From NCBI GenBank assembly GCA_030734395.1, contig JAUZTG010000011.1, positions 310,001 to 374,000 on the forward strand: a stretch of DNA of 64,000 bases, read 5' to 3'. Every line of letters starts with the position of its first letter. The first letter of the stretch is position 1. Source of the DNA: Sarocladium kiliense. Taxonomy: Eukaryota > Ascomycota > Sordariomycetes > Hypocreales > Sarocladiaceae. This document shows, piece by piece, positions 52,263 through 62,087 of this stretch. A program made the position numbers and the translations under genes. The notes under the pieces are model-generated. The model searched no databases. It saw only the letters and a program-made list of their open reading frames with translations, and was not told the origin of the DNA.

Positions 52263-54945
52263 ATGTTGTCTTGGCGGGTAGCTGTTGCTTTGCTAGCGTC
52301 TCCCTTCACCATTGTCCAAGCGGCTATCGCCGAGCTCGTCCCAGGTGCGTATATTGTCGAATTTGCAGACGATCAGGTCGGTCTTCAGCTCTGAGTATCC
52401 ATGTGGTCGAGTGTTAATCTATTTCCATGCACAGAACCCAGATAGCTTTGCTGCCTCGGTTCAACAACATGGCGAGATTAAGCAGTATTTCGACTATGAA
52501 CTATTCCACGGCGCATCAGTCCAGCTGCGACATGATGTCGAGGATTCCACCGCTGACAATGCACGGCTTCTCTCGGAGTATAAATCGGTCAAGAGGGCGT
52601 GGCCTATCCGTCGACACAGCCTTCCCGAGACTCGCATACATTGGACCGGCAACGACACTAAGACGTTCAATGTAAAGAGAGACAACAAGAATGAGACGAT
52701 CGCTCCGTATAGCCCGCACGTCATGACCCAGGTAGATAGACTTCAGCGGGAGGGATATACGGGCAAAGGCACCACCATCGCCATTCTTGACACGGGTATA
52801 GATTACCTCCACCCAGCTCTAGGAGGTTGTTTCGGCGAAGACAGATGTCTCGTCACAAAGGGCTGGGATTTCGTCGGCGACGACTACAACGGACGAAACG
52901 AGCCCATGCCGGACGACGACCCGAGGGACTGCGAGGGTCACGGGACGCATCTCGCCGGCATCATTGCCGCCCAGAATAACACCCTCGGTTTCCTCGGTGC
53001 GAGCCCGGGCGTGAAACTGAGCGCTTATCGCGTCTTTGGCTGCTACGGCTCCGTCACGGATGACATCCTTTTATCCGCTTTCAATCGCGCCTACGAAGAA
53101 GGGGCCGATATCATCAGTCTCTCGCTCGGCACACCCGGTGGGTGGAAGGAACATCCGTGGTCGCAGGTCATGTCGCGCATCGTCGAGGCCGGCGTGCCGT
53201 GTATAGTCGCAGCGGGGAATGATGGCGAACAGGGCGTTTTCTTTCCGAGTAACCCGGCCGACGGGGACGGGGTCGCGGGGACCGCATCGACGGAGAATAT
53301 GTTGACGCCGAAGTTCTACAAGCAGTCGACGTACCGGGTCGACGGTTGCGGTGGTGATGACAAGTCGTTTCTGTATGAAACGAACTGGAGGACCCCAGCA
53401 AAAGGGACGCATGCCCTTTGGTCTCCGTTTAACAGCACTACAGCATCCCCTAATGGGTGTGAGCCCCTTGACAAAGGAACGATGGATCTGACCAGCCGCG
53501 TCGTTCTCTTCAGAGCAGGCGGATGCGACGCCTCCCTCAAAGTCCAACACGCCGCAAATGCCGGTGCATCACGCGTCATCATCTACAGCGACAAAGACAC
53601 AGGCTTCGCTCCCCTACCAACCTCGGTGCCGTGGAATGTAGAGACCATCGCGACCGTGGAGGCGGAGCAAGGCCTCAAATGGATCCGAGCACTGACACTC
53701 AACCGGACGGTCGACATCACCTTCCCAGAGGCGGATCAGCAGAGCAGCATGCTCGTCGAGGCACCCAACACGGCGGCCGGCGGCTCCGTCAACTTTTGGT
53801 CAACATGGGGACCGACATGGGAACTCGACGTGAAACCGCAATTCGCAGCACCGGGCGGCAGCATCCTCTCAACCTTCCCCCTCCGCAAGGGCGGATATGC
53901 TGTGCAGAGCGGCACGTCCATGGCAGCCCCCCTCGTCGCTGCCATCTACGCGCTCCTCGGAGAGGTTCGTGGCGGTCTCGATCCGAAGGTCATTGAGGGT
54001 TTACTCTCCTCCACCGCGAGACCAGGGCTTTTTCACGATAAGAACGAGTTTTTACCATTCTTAGCTCCTGTGCCTCAGCAAGGTGCCGGACTGGTGCGGG
54101 CGTATGATGCGGCGTTTGCCAAGGCTGTTCTCGAACCCTCGAGTTTATCGTTTAATGACTCGGATCATCACGCCTCGAGTCTGAGTTTCTCCCTGACAAA
54201 CGAGGGGCGTAGCTCGGCCACGTACAGCTTCTCCAACGTCAGGTCGCGGACCGTGCTAGCTCTCAAGTCAGAGAATGGCACGGTGGGAGTCTTTCCCAAT
54301 GACATGGTAGAAACCGGCGCAGAGCTGGATTTCAGCAAGGACACCGTGACGCTCCATGGTGGGGAGACGGTCCGAGTCCAAGTGACGGCGAAACCGCCCG
54401 ACGTCAACCCCAAACGCCTGGCCCTCTGGTCCGGTTGGATCACCGTCAACGGAACAGACGACAGCGCCCTCTCGTTGCCGTATCAAGGTCTCGCCGGCTC
54501 GCTCCACGATGCGAATGTGCTTCGAGACGGGGGCGCTTGGGTTAGCCGATTCGACATTTCCGGCAGGGAACCCGTACCGGACAACACGACCTTCAATCTG
54601 CCCCCGCAAGGTGACCCTGGCTGGCAAAATGACGGGTTCAACGTGCCTTTGCTCGTATGTGACTACGTCCTCGGCACTGCCCAAGCAAAAGCCGAGTTGG
54701 TTCCCGTCTCATCTGATGATAACGAACCTATCGGAGAGCACCCGTTCTTCGCCACGCATTGGCTCTCCCGGGGCAAGAAGACCATCGACTGGAACGGCTT
54801 TTTGACGACAGGTATTTATGCGCCACCGGGGACGTATCGGTTTCGGATATCTGCGCTGCGGCTGCGTGGGGATCGGGAGAGGGAGGAGTACTGGCAGAGT
54901 ACATGGACGCAGACTTTCTCGCTAACGTATCAGGTCCCGTCCTAG
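52263..54945 (+). CDS. secreted subtilisin-like serine protease (S8) with PA insert
   Basis: Exons 52263-52376 and 52435-54945, about 874 aa. The first exon encodes a signal peptide (MLSWRVAVALLASPFTIVQA) and the beginning of the inhibitor-I9-type propeptide (PGAYIVEF). The catalytic triad is Asp157 (AILDTGID), His207 (GHGTHLAG) and Ser533 (SGTSMAAP), with an oxyanion Asn in AAGNDGEQG. Between His and Ser lies a protease-associated (PA) domain (residues about 350-460). After Ser comes a C-terminal Fn3-like beta region of over 250 residues. The size and layout fit the minor extracellular protease Vpr/C5a-peptidase-like group of fungi rather than the short proteinase K type. Extracellular protein degradation, possibly in host contact. 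The first exon is needed for secretion; without it the frame has no signal peptide. Confidence 0.92.
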
Positions 54946-55818
54946 CGGACTCCCCTGCAGCGAGGCAATGCTGAATGAGCCTGGAGCCTGGAGTTTAGAG
55001 CTGGCCCGTGCCGGGGTCCTGGCACACGGTGTTACAGTCTGTGCTGGCAACTGTATGCTGGGGGGACCTGGAACCAGGCTTTGATCACCTCCCAACTAAA
55101 TCACCTCTGCTCAGGGTAAAGCAGCAACAGCTCAGGGCTTGTGCCCAAACCGGATGCGAAAGGCAAGCTTTGTCGCGTTTGACTATTGAGGTAGCCAGAG
55201 GGGGAGAAGAAGTTCCATCTGGATAACCCTCTCTGTACTAAGACAAGGTACCATGACGACGTCAGAAACAACAACCAGCCCAATGACGCCCCTTTGTTGA
55301 AGCAGGCCGTGCTAGCCCCAGGACGGCGGATAGCGCGAAGGCGGGCTGATGTCGATCACCAACGACTATATAATAATCCCGTATCCCCACATAGACAATG
55401 CGGCGTGGTAAACGAGACTAATAGTCCTCGCTTAGGACGCGGGATTGTGCTTTCCCGGTGGAGGAAAAGAAGCTCATAGGGCAGAATGCAAAGCTAAAGT
55501 TTTAAACTAAACAGACAATCAACTCCACTGGGAATGCCGCGTAGCCGGAGAATTACTATGGCTTCAGGAGTGCGGGATCGACCATGCTTAGATGGGCCTG
55601 TGAAGCTTTGACGGGATTCTTCTTTGGTGTTGGTGCTTATTGGTGTCTTACACGTTACATCAGGTCTGAATCATGGCTACATTGCCTCCTTTCCCTGAAT
55701 CTGTATATCACGATGGGCATCCCCATCTTCGAAGTGAAGACGATGGCTTCTACGAATATCATATTATCAACAGGTCACAAATTATCTCTTGCTCAAGGCT
55801 CATCCCTATACTACCACG
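54946..55818. other. intergenic, no gene seen
   Basis: Between the protease and the MFS gene, same strand. Short frames only; the right half is the MFS promoter. Confidence 0.45.
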
Positions 55819-57177
55819 ATGCCTCAATCAGACAACTCAGCGCCGCCAAGCGCCTCTGAAAAGACCGATCTATCTCCCTCCAAACCACCACCACAAGCAC
55901 AACCTCCTAAGAGCACCTCCTCCGCCTGGCTCCAAGTCTTCGCCTCTTTCCTCATCAACCTGAATAACTTCGGCCTCGCCAATAGCTTCGGCGTCTTCCA
56001 AGCCTACTACGAAACGAACCTCTTGCCATCATCTTCTTCGTCATCAATATCATGGGTTGGGACACTCCAGGTATCCTTGATCCTCATCATCGGGGTCATC
56101 TCTGGCCCGTTATTTGATCTAGGATACTTCTACCCTATCCTGATTGTATCCAGCGTGGTGCTGGTCTTTGCACTCATGATGCTCAGTCTGGCAACGGAGT
56201 ACTATCAAGTGATCCTGACCTGGGGTGTACTGGGTGGCCTTTGCACGGGTCTCTTATACATCCCCAGCGTGTCCATGATCCCGGTCTATTTCACGAAACG
56301 TCGAGGCTTTGCTCTCGGCTGCGCGACCGCCGGAGGGTCGTTCGGAGGAATCTTATATCCCATCATCGTCCGCCGAATGCTGGATACTGCTGGTTTCTCT
56401 TGGGCATGCCGCACAATTGGATTTGTGGCCCTCTTCTCGCTCTCCCTAGCCATTATCTTGATGAAACCCAGCGGGGCCCAGACGACTAAGAAGCCCATGC
56501 GACAGCTTTTCGACAGGACGATTGTCACAGACCCTGCCTTCAGCGTGTTTACGATCGCTTCATTCTTCATGTGGCTCGGCTTTCTTTTGCCGTATATCCT
56601 CACCCCATTGTTCGCGCTTCGAGGTTTGAGAAAGCCAGCAGATGAGGATCTGGCTTACTACTTGCTCGCTGTTCCCAACACCGGACAATTACTCGGGCGT
56701 ATCATCCCAGGGCTTCTGGTGGACTACAAGGTCCTTGGCCCAGAGACCATTGTCATGTTCAATTGCGTTGTAGCTGGTGCCCTGGCCCTCTGCTGGATTG
56801 CGGTACACAATATTGGTGGCCTGGTTACCATCCTCTTCCTCTATGGCTTCTTTTCTGGAGCTGTCACGACTTTGCCGGCTTTCATCATCCCCTATCTCAG
56901 CCCATCATTAGCAGTCATCGGTACAAGAATGGGGATCGTCTATGGTGCTGCAGGCTTTGGTGCCTTGATTGGGGCCCCAGTTGCACTCGCCTTGGATGCC
57001 GCTGTCAAAGACCACGATGGAGATGAGTTTCTGGGTGCTCAGTGTTGGAACGGCACAACGATCTTGTTTGCGTCGTGTCTGTGCATCTATCCTCTTATTG
57101 AGGCTCGGAAGCGCAGACTCAAAGTCGAGGCCAAGGCGAAAGCAGAAGCAGCGATGTCAGCCACCGAGAGGAAGTGA
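55819..57177 (+). CDS. MFS transporter, monocarboxylate permease type
   Basis: Single exon, 452 aa, 12 hydrophobic helices. Start at the ATG giving MPQSDNSAPPS; the frame continues upstream without an ATG. After a Pro/Ser/Gln-rich cytosolic N-terminus comes the family helix 1 (SAWLQVFASFLINLNNFGLANSFGVFQAYY, partly quoted: NSFGVFQAYYE). YIPSVSMIPVYFTKRRGFALG is the centre of the N-half and GRIIPGLLVDYKVLGP that of the C-half. MCT-like (SLC16-type) plasma-membrane carrier, substrate unknown. Only distantly related to the carrier at 29.6-31.0 kb and intronless, whereas that one has one intron. Convergent with the GH64 gene. Confidence 0.88.
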   Translation: MPQSDNSAPPSASEKTDLSPSKPPPQAQPPKSTSSAWLQVFASFLINLNNFGLANSFGVFQAYYETNLLPSSSSSSISWVGTLQVSLILIIGVISGPLFDLGYFYPILIVSSVVLVFALMMLSLATEYYQVILTWGVLGGLCTGLLYIPSVSMIPVYFTKRRGFALGCATAGGSFGGILYPIIVRRMLDTAGFSWACRTIGFVALFSLSLAIILMKPSGAQTTKKPMRQLFDRTIVTDPAFSVFTIASFFMWLGFLLPYILTPLFALRGLRKPADEDLAYYLLAVPNTGQLLGRIIPGLLVDYKVLGPETIVMFNCVVAGALALCWIAVHNIGGLVTILFLYGFFSGAVTTLPAFIIPYLSPSLAVIGTRMGIVYGAAGFGALIGAPVALALDAAVKDHDGDEFLGAQCWNGTTILFASCLCIYPLIEARKRRLKVEAKAKAEAAMSATERK

Positions 57178-57374
57178 TTGCCGCAACGGCACGAAACGAT
57201 CCTTGAACACAGCTGAGCGGGTTGCTAGTTAGACTCAGAGAGGACGTAGACCATTCTATATCATGCTTATAATGAGGGATATGATGTATCTATCAAGGCG
57301 TTAACGACAGTATATCCAATACACTCTTCTCCCAGACCTATATACAAAAGCTGTCCTCCTCCTGAATCATTGCT

Positions 57375-58535
57375 CTACAATGGCTTCCCGATCGAAATCA
57401 CCAACTTCCCCGGATTCCCATCATTCAAGAATCCACTCTGATCCTCATCCTCACCCCTGCCGCTCGGGCCAACATCATCATACGGAAAGGCGTACCCCCT
57501 CCCTCCGACGCTAACTTCGTGACACACCCTCGAGTAATGGTTCGTCACCCTCCCGTTCCCAGGCTTGTAGTAGTTGAAGATCTTTTCACCCTCTGGCTGG
57601 GTGTTGTTGATCAGAAGAGTCGATCTGTTGAATGCTGCAGCGAGACGGGCTCCGATGTTGAGCTGTTCTTGGGTCGCTTCGGGTGTATGTGCGAATGGGC
57701 CGGTGCTGCATGAGTAGATATCCAGAGCTGAGGGTTTCGCAAACGAATAGTTTCCCTCTTTGCCCTTGAACTTCAGCACCTTTCCAGAAGAGTCAACTCG
57801 GCCCTTGACATCCCCCCACGTGAATTGTGTATTCACCACAAGATCCTCCTTCTGGTACTTCTTCCACACCTCATTCACATACCCATCATAATACCCTTCC
57901 CATATCCCCGGAAACACCACCGCGCCCGAGTTCGGACTCAACACCCTCAATACCGCCCCCTTTCCATCATCCTTCCTGATCACCAACTTCTCCCACCCTC
58001 CACCCTGCTTCTCCAACCCAGCAGCAACCTTCTTCAACCCATCCCCCGGCAACCCCGGCACGACCCTCATATTCTTCTGTCCAACCGTGATGACCCCTAG
58101 ACTCACCGGCAAGCTGACAAAGTCAACATAGGAGATATTCACATACAACTGCTGCTCATTCAACGTAAACTCCGCAAACCCCCAATCCCCACCATAATTC
58201 TTATCACTCCTATTCATCACACTCGGTTCCACGAGCGCAGGTCCAGGGTTAATAAAGAACTTCAGCCCTTGACTGCCCTTGCTGAACCAGATCCTCGCGC
58301 CCGATAACCTCGGCACCGTCAAAGTCCGAGATGCTCCAGGCCCGCCGATCGGGATGTTCACGTTCACGGCGGGTGGGCTGAGTGTCTCGGATGGCGAGGC
58401 TGGGTGGTAGGGTGTTTTGCCATCGGATGAGAGAAGAAAGAGCCCGGAGGAAGGGTGCGTGCCTGTGATTGCCACGAAGAGCTGAGAAGAGGAGGTGTTG
58501 TTCCTGATCTCGATAGGGAGCGATTCAGGCGCCAT
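57375..58535 (-). CDS. GH64 beta-1,3-glucanase (thaumatin-like)
   Basis: Single exon, 386 aa. Begins MAPESLPIEIRNN, followed by VAITGTHPSSGLFLLSSDGK. Later motifs are GARIWFSKG, FTLN-type strands, FPGIWEGYYDGYVNEVW and the C-terminal NHYSRVCHEVSVGGRGYAFPYDDVG (quoted in part), typical of fungal GH64 laminaripentaose-producing endo-1,3-beta-glucanases. The acidic catalytic residues of the family are probably in the central barrel, but I cannot place them confidently. No signal peptide at this ATG; the upstream frame lacks an ATG, so it is either non-classically secreted or acts inside. Likely substrate is fungal or oomycete wall beta-1,3-glucan. Confidence 0.85.
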   Translation of the reverse strand: MAPESLPIEIRNNTSSSQLFVAITGTHPSSGLFLLSSDGKTPYHPASPSETLSPPAVNVNIPIGGPGASRTLTVPRLSGARIWFSKGSQGLKFFINPGPALVEPSVMNRSDKNYGGDWGFAEFTLNEQQLYVNISYVDFVSLPVSLGVITVGQKNMRVVPGLPGDGLKKVAAGLEKQGGGWEKLVIRKDDGKGAVLRVLSPNSGAVVFPGIWEGYYDGYVNEVWKKYQKEDLVVNTQFTWGDVKGRVDSSGKVLKFKGKEGNYSFAKPSALDIYSCSTGPFAHTPEATQEQLNIGARLAAAFNRSTLLINNTQPEGEKIFNYYKPGNGRVTNHYSRVCHEVSVGGRGYAFPYDDVGPSGRGEDEDQSGFLNDGNPGKLVISIGKPL

Positions 58536-59153
58536 GTTCGCTGGAAAACAACTCAGAGAGCGATATATTGAAAAGAAGTGGGCAGATCTTGATGGAAGAC
58601 GTATATGCAACAGGATAGAAAAATGGTATAAAAATCACTCGATCCAAGCAAGCTCCCGTTCCCCCATCCACGCGTCATTCTTGGCCCTCTTTCGCGCCTT
58701 TTTATATGCACGAGCAATTCAGATCGCTTCTCCATCATGCATGCATCCCGCCCCGCCTTTCAGCTGCCTTGCTTTCGCCGATCGCAGTGCCGGTGACGTG
58801 CCGCACGGGATCCGACCCATGCGCCCTCGTGCCTTGAATTCTCGATGCATGGAGCAGGATGCTGTAGGGTTGCATTCCTGCGTCGCTGGCTTTGAAGGCG
58901 CATCAGGTGGTGTAGGTCGCCGTTATGTCACCTGCACCACACTAAAAGACACACCGAGAGACAGTCAGCCAGCAGAGCACCGCTACCTGAATTATGTACA
59001 GATCAGACGAAGATTTGCGTTTGAACAACTCGGTATAGGCCGATCTCGGTAGTTCTGTGGCTTATAATCCTAAACATATATACCCCCAAGACTTGGTCAC
59101 CGTCCCTCTCCTGTGCCCTTGAAGCACCCTATGTTAATGTAACGAATACGACC
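58536..59153. other. intergenic, no gene seen
   Basis: Promoter region of the GH64 gene (minus) and 3' flank of the GH16 gene. No supported frame. Confidence 0.45.
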
Positions 59154-60289
59154 TCAGTCCAGCAGGCCCACCATCGCGGCTAACGTGGCTGTCCATCCCA
59201 TTGGCGACATCATCATCACAGCCTTCACTCCGCGACTATCTTCCTCATCGTCGTCACCCGCCTCTTCATCACCAGCCTTGCCCTCGCCGTCGCCGATATG
59301 GCCCTCGGTCACATCCTTGACCTCACACACCCTCTCCTTGTCCACACATGCGTCCTTAGCCTTGTCGCCCGACGCTGAGTTCGTATCAGAAGAGTTGAAG
59401 TAAGCTCTCACGTATCGCACCTTCAACGCCGCATCCTCCTCGGGCGGCCCTCCTGACCACAGAGGATTTCCATTGCTCCAGTGCTGCAGGATGAGATGCC
59501 CTCCACTCGACGGCATCCCATCTCCTCCCATTTCCGCCAGCACCTTCCCTTCTGCGAAGAACACCACCTTCTCAGGAGTATAGTCGAACCTGTACTCGTG
59601 GAAGTTCGCCGCTGGGTCGAACCCCAAGTTGATCCGCTTGAAGTGACCCGTTTTGCTGGCATCATATCCAGCCTCCTTTGACTGCTCAGTCTGCACCACC
59701 AAGTTTACTGGAAAATACTCTTTGTCGCGGTTAAACTCCCTCGAGAGGAACTCCATGTCGATTTCCTGCGTATCATTGAAGTACTGCCGACGTCGAACGT
59801 CATTTGACATCAGTCCTCGTGGCACCAGCAGCCCAGCTGAAGGGAAACACTCACCCAAAAGAACGCTGCACAGGTACCACTGACGTCTGTGACCTTCATC
59901 CCCGCCCTGAAAGAACCCCAGTGTAGATCCAACCTCTTTGAATCAATTTCCGCCCCCAAAACAGCTTGCTCACGCATCTTCCCTCCAACCACAAGCTCCA
60001 AACCCGCATCCTCTTCACGAGTGACGCCTTGCCCTCGTGGTCTTGCAACAACGTTGTCAGGCAGAAACATCTTGCCGTATCGTCCGCGTCCATCTTTTGC
60101 CGTAACGTTGAACTGCTGTGGTATCCATCCGTTGTCTGGGCCCAAATTGCCAGTCCTTGTAAAGTCGCTTTCGATGGCGTCGGTGAAGATCAGGCCGTTT
60201 TCATGGCTGGGGCTGTCAACTGAGTAGCCGCACTCGCATCTGGCCGCAGTTCTGGCTGCTGCGAACAAAACAAGGAGGGGAATGAGCAT
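59154..60289 (-). CDS. GH16 glycosidase, secreted and probably GPI-anchored
   Basis: Exons 60289-59855 and 59783-59154, about 354 aa. Signal peptide at residues 1-17 (MLIPLLVLFAAARTAA), then a Cys-containing ECGYSVDS. The catalytic motif EIDMEF (E-x-D-x-x-E) is at about residues 150-156, directly after the intron. WSNGNPLWSGGPP and VRYVRAYFNSS are typical later strands. The tail is Asp/Glu/Gly-rich and then hydrophobic (TATLAAMVGLLD), consistent with a GPI signal. The GH16 fungal group acts on beta-1,3/1,4-glucan or as wall transglycosylase; which is unclear. The neighbouring GH64 gene in the same orientation suggests a wall-glucan context. The in-frame upstream extension is not signal-like and was excluded. 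Confidence 0.87.
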
Positions 60290-62087
60290 GGTGGCTGATG
60301 AAAGGTCGACGTGCCTCTTCCGAACGAGTTTTTTTTTTCTTTCGTTCTCGTTGCTCGTTGCAGAATTTAGAGCAAGATCGTGGTCCCCAAGGTCGATATA
60401 GCGGTCGTCTGAACCAAGAACATGGGTGAAGTGCAAGCTGTCCACCGCCTTCCATATCATTCCCTGCCTGAATCGAGGCCAAGGCCAGAAGCAGCAACTG
60501 TTGTCGCGTCTCGTGCCAACCCTTGATCCGCAGAGAAGCAGCGAGTGAAAGGAATATTGTTTCCCTCCCGACGAAGGCGCGATTGTGTACCAGGACAAGC
60601 ACCTCTACCCCAGGCGCGCAGAGCTTGTATGTTGATAGCCTGTTCACTTCGTTCGTGTCTCTGGTCGCGAAACGCTGTCCGTACACTTTTGAGTAGCAAG
60701 TTTAGAAAAGATAACCATTCGTCTCTGAGATTTGCGAAGAGAACACCTCACGTAGGGTGACACAGGGGCAAAGATGAGCCCCCAGCCACCACTTGCCGCC
60801 TCCCGTTACACAAAGCACAAGCAAGTGCAGCACCTGCTCCTGCATGATGGAAATGGCCGCAGCTACCAGCGGCGCCAGCAACGATGCTTCCATACGTCTG
60901 CCTGGCTCGTTTACGTATATGCAGGAACCCGTGGCGGATACTCTTCAATCCCGAAGAAACGACATGATAAACACACAAAGCCCTCACGTTGCCTAAAGAA
61001 GAAAACTCACGAAGTGGTGGCAGAGCAGATTTCAATTATGCGAATGCAACGCTGAGCATATCTAGGTATACACGAGAAAGAGACCAGCTAACCCAAAAAG
61101 TAGGGCGCCTCCCATTCCTCACGGGTGTTTCCCACCAAGACCTAGAGGCGACTGAGGAACTCCCATCAGGGCCAATATTCCATGACCGTTCCAGGCCTCC
61201 CGTTTGCCCCCGGTTCCCCTGAAAACACCCCATGGTCCAATCCAAAAGATCGCAGTACGCAATAAGATGCAGAATGAAGTCCATCGACAAGTAGACGATA
61301 CGAGACAGAGGAGATAAGGAGATAGAAGGCGAGAGATACGAGAAAGGAGCAATTTGTATATCGAACAAGGTATCTGATTGCGCAACGGAAAAAGCAGCGG
61401 ACCGTAAGCACGAGGAGAGAAAAAGGTTGCCGAGGATAAAGGAGCGCAGCGCGGCAGATTAGAAAAGAAATGATGCCATAGATTTGGAGAGTGAGAGGAA
61501 GAAAGACAGAGTGAGAAGAGAAGATTGTGCGGCATCTCCAATATGGACCAGCCAATCGATCTGCCTTAGCAGTAATTAGCTTGCGCTGCCGCGGGCGCCC
61601 ATGACCAAATTCGAAGTGACAGTAAAACGCGAGGACAACCCCAGATGTGTTCCGTTTGCCAGGTATCGTCAGACCTTTCGCTGTCGGCACCTTTCCCAAT
61701 TAAGTTGCCAGGCCCAAGGATATCTTCCTGCCATGAAGGACTAACCGAACGCGCGCAATGAAATGCCAATGTGAAATCAAGGCGACAAAAAGCAATAACG
61801 TGCCGACACGCGGCGGCCCGCCCTGCCTCGGGTGCCGTTCAAGGAGATGATTCAAGTTACTCGCATACGGAACTGACAAAAGAGAAATGGAAAGTCGGAA
61901 GGAAAGTCGAAAAATGATACGATGAGGCCCAACTCCTGCCCAAAGTCGTCGTCGCGCCAAGGGGGGTTCCAAACCAGACCGAACCCAGGTCAAAAGCAGA
62001 GAGGTATAAATAGTTGTTGCTGAGAGAGATGTGAGAGTCCAAGGAAATGAGAGTAGGAAAGTGTCGTTTCAGTCGTCGCCAATTATT
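60290..62087. other. intergenic, no gene seen
   Basis: Promoter of the GH16 gene, with a T-rich run near 60.33 kb, and a long tail towards the regulator. Overlapping minus-strand frames at 61.0-61.9 kb are Leu/Ser/Phe-rich shadows without family resemblance. Confidence 0.45.

Noticed and set aside
61036..61993. Cluster of minus-strand frames before the GH16 gene
   Set aside because: Mutually overlapping Leu/Ser/Phe-rich shadows without motifs.
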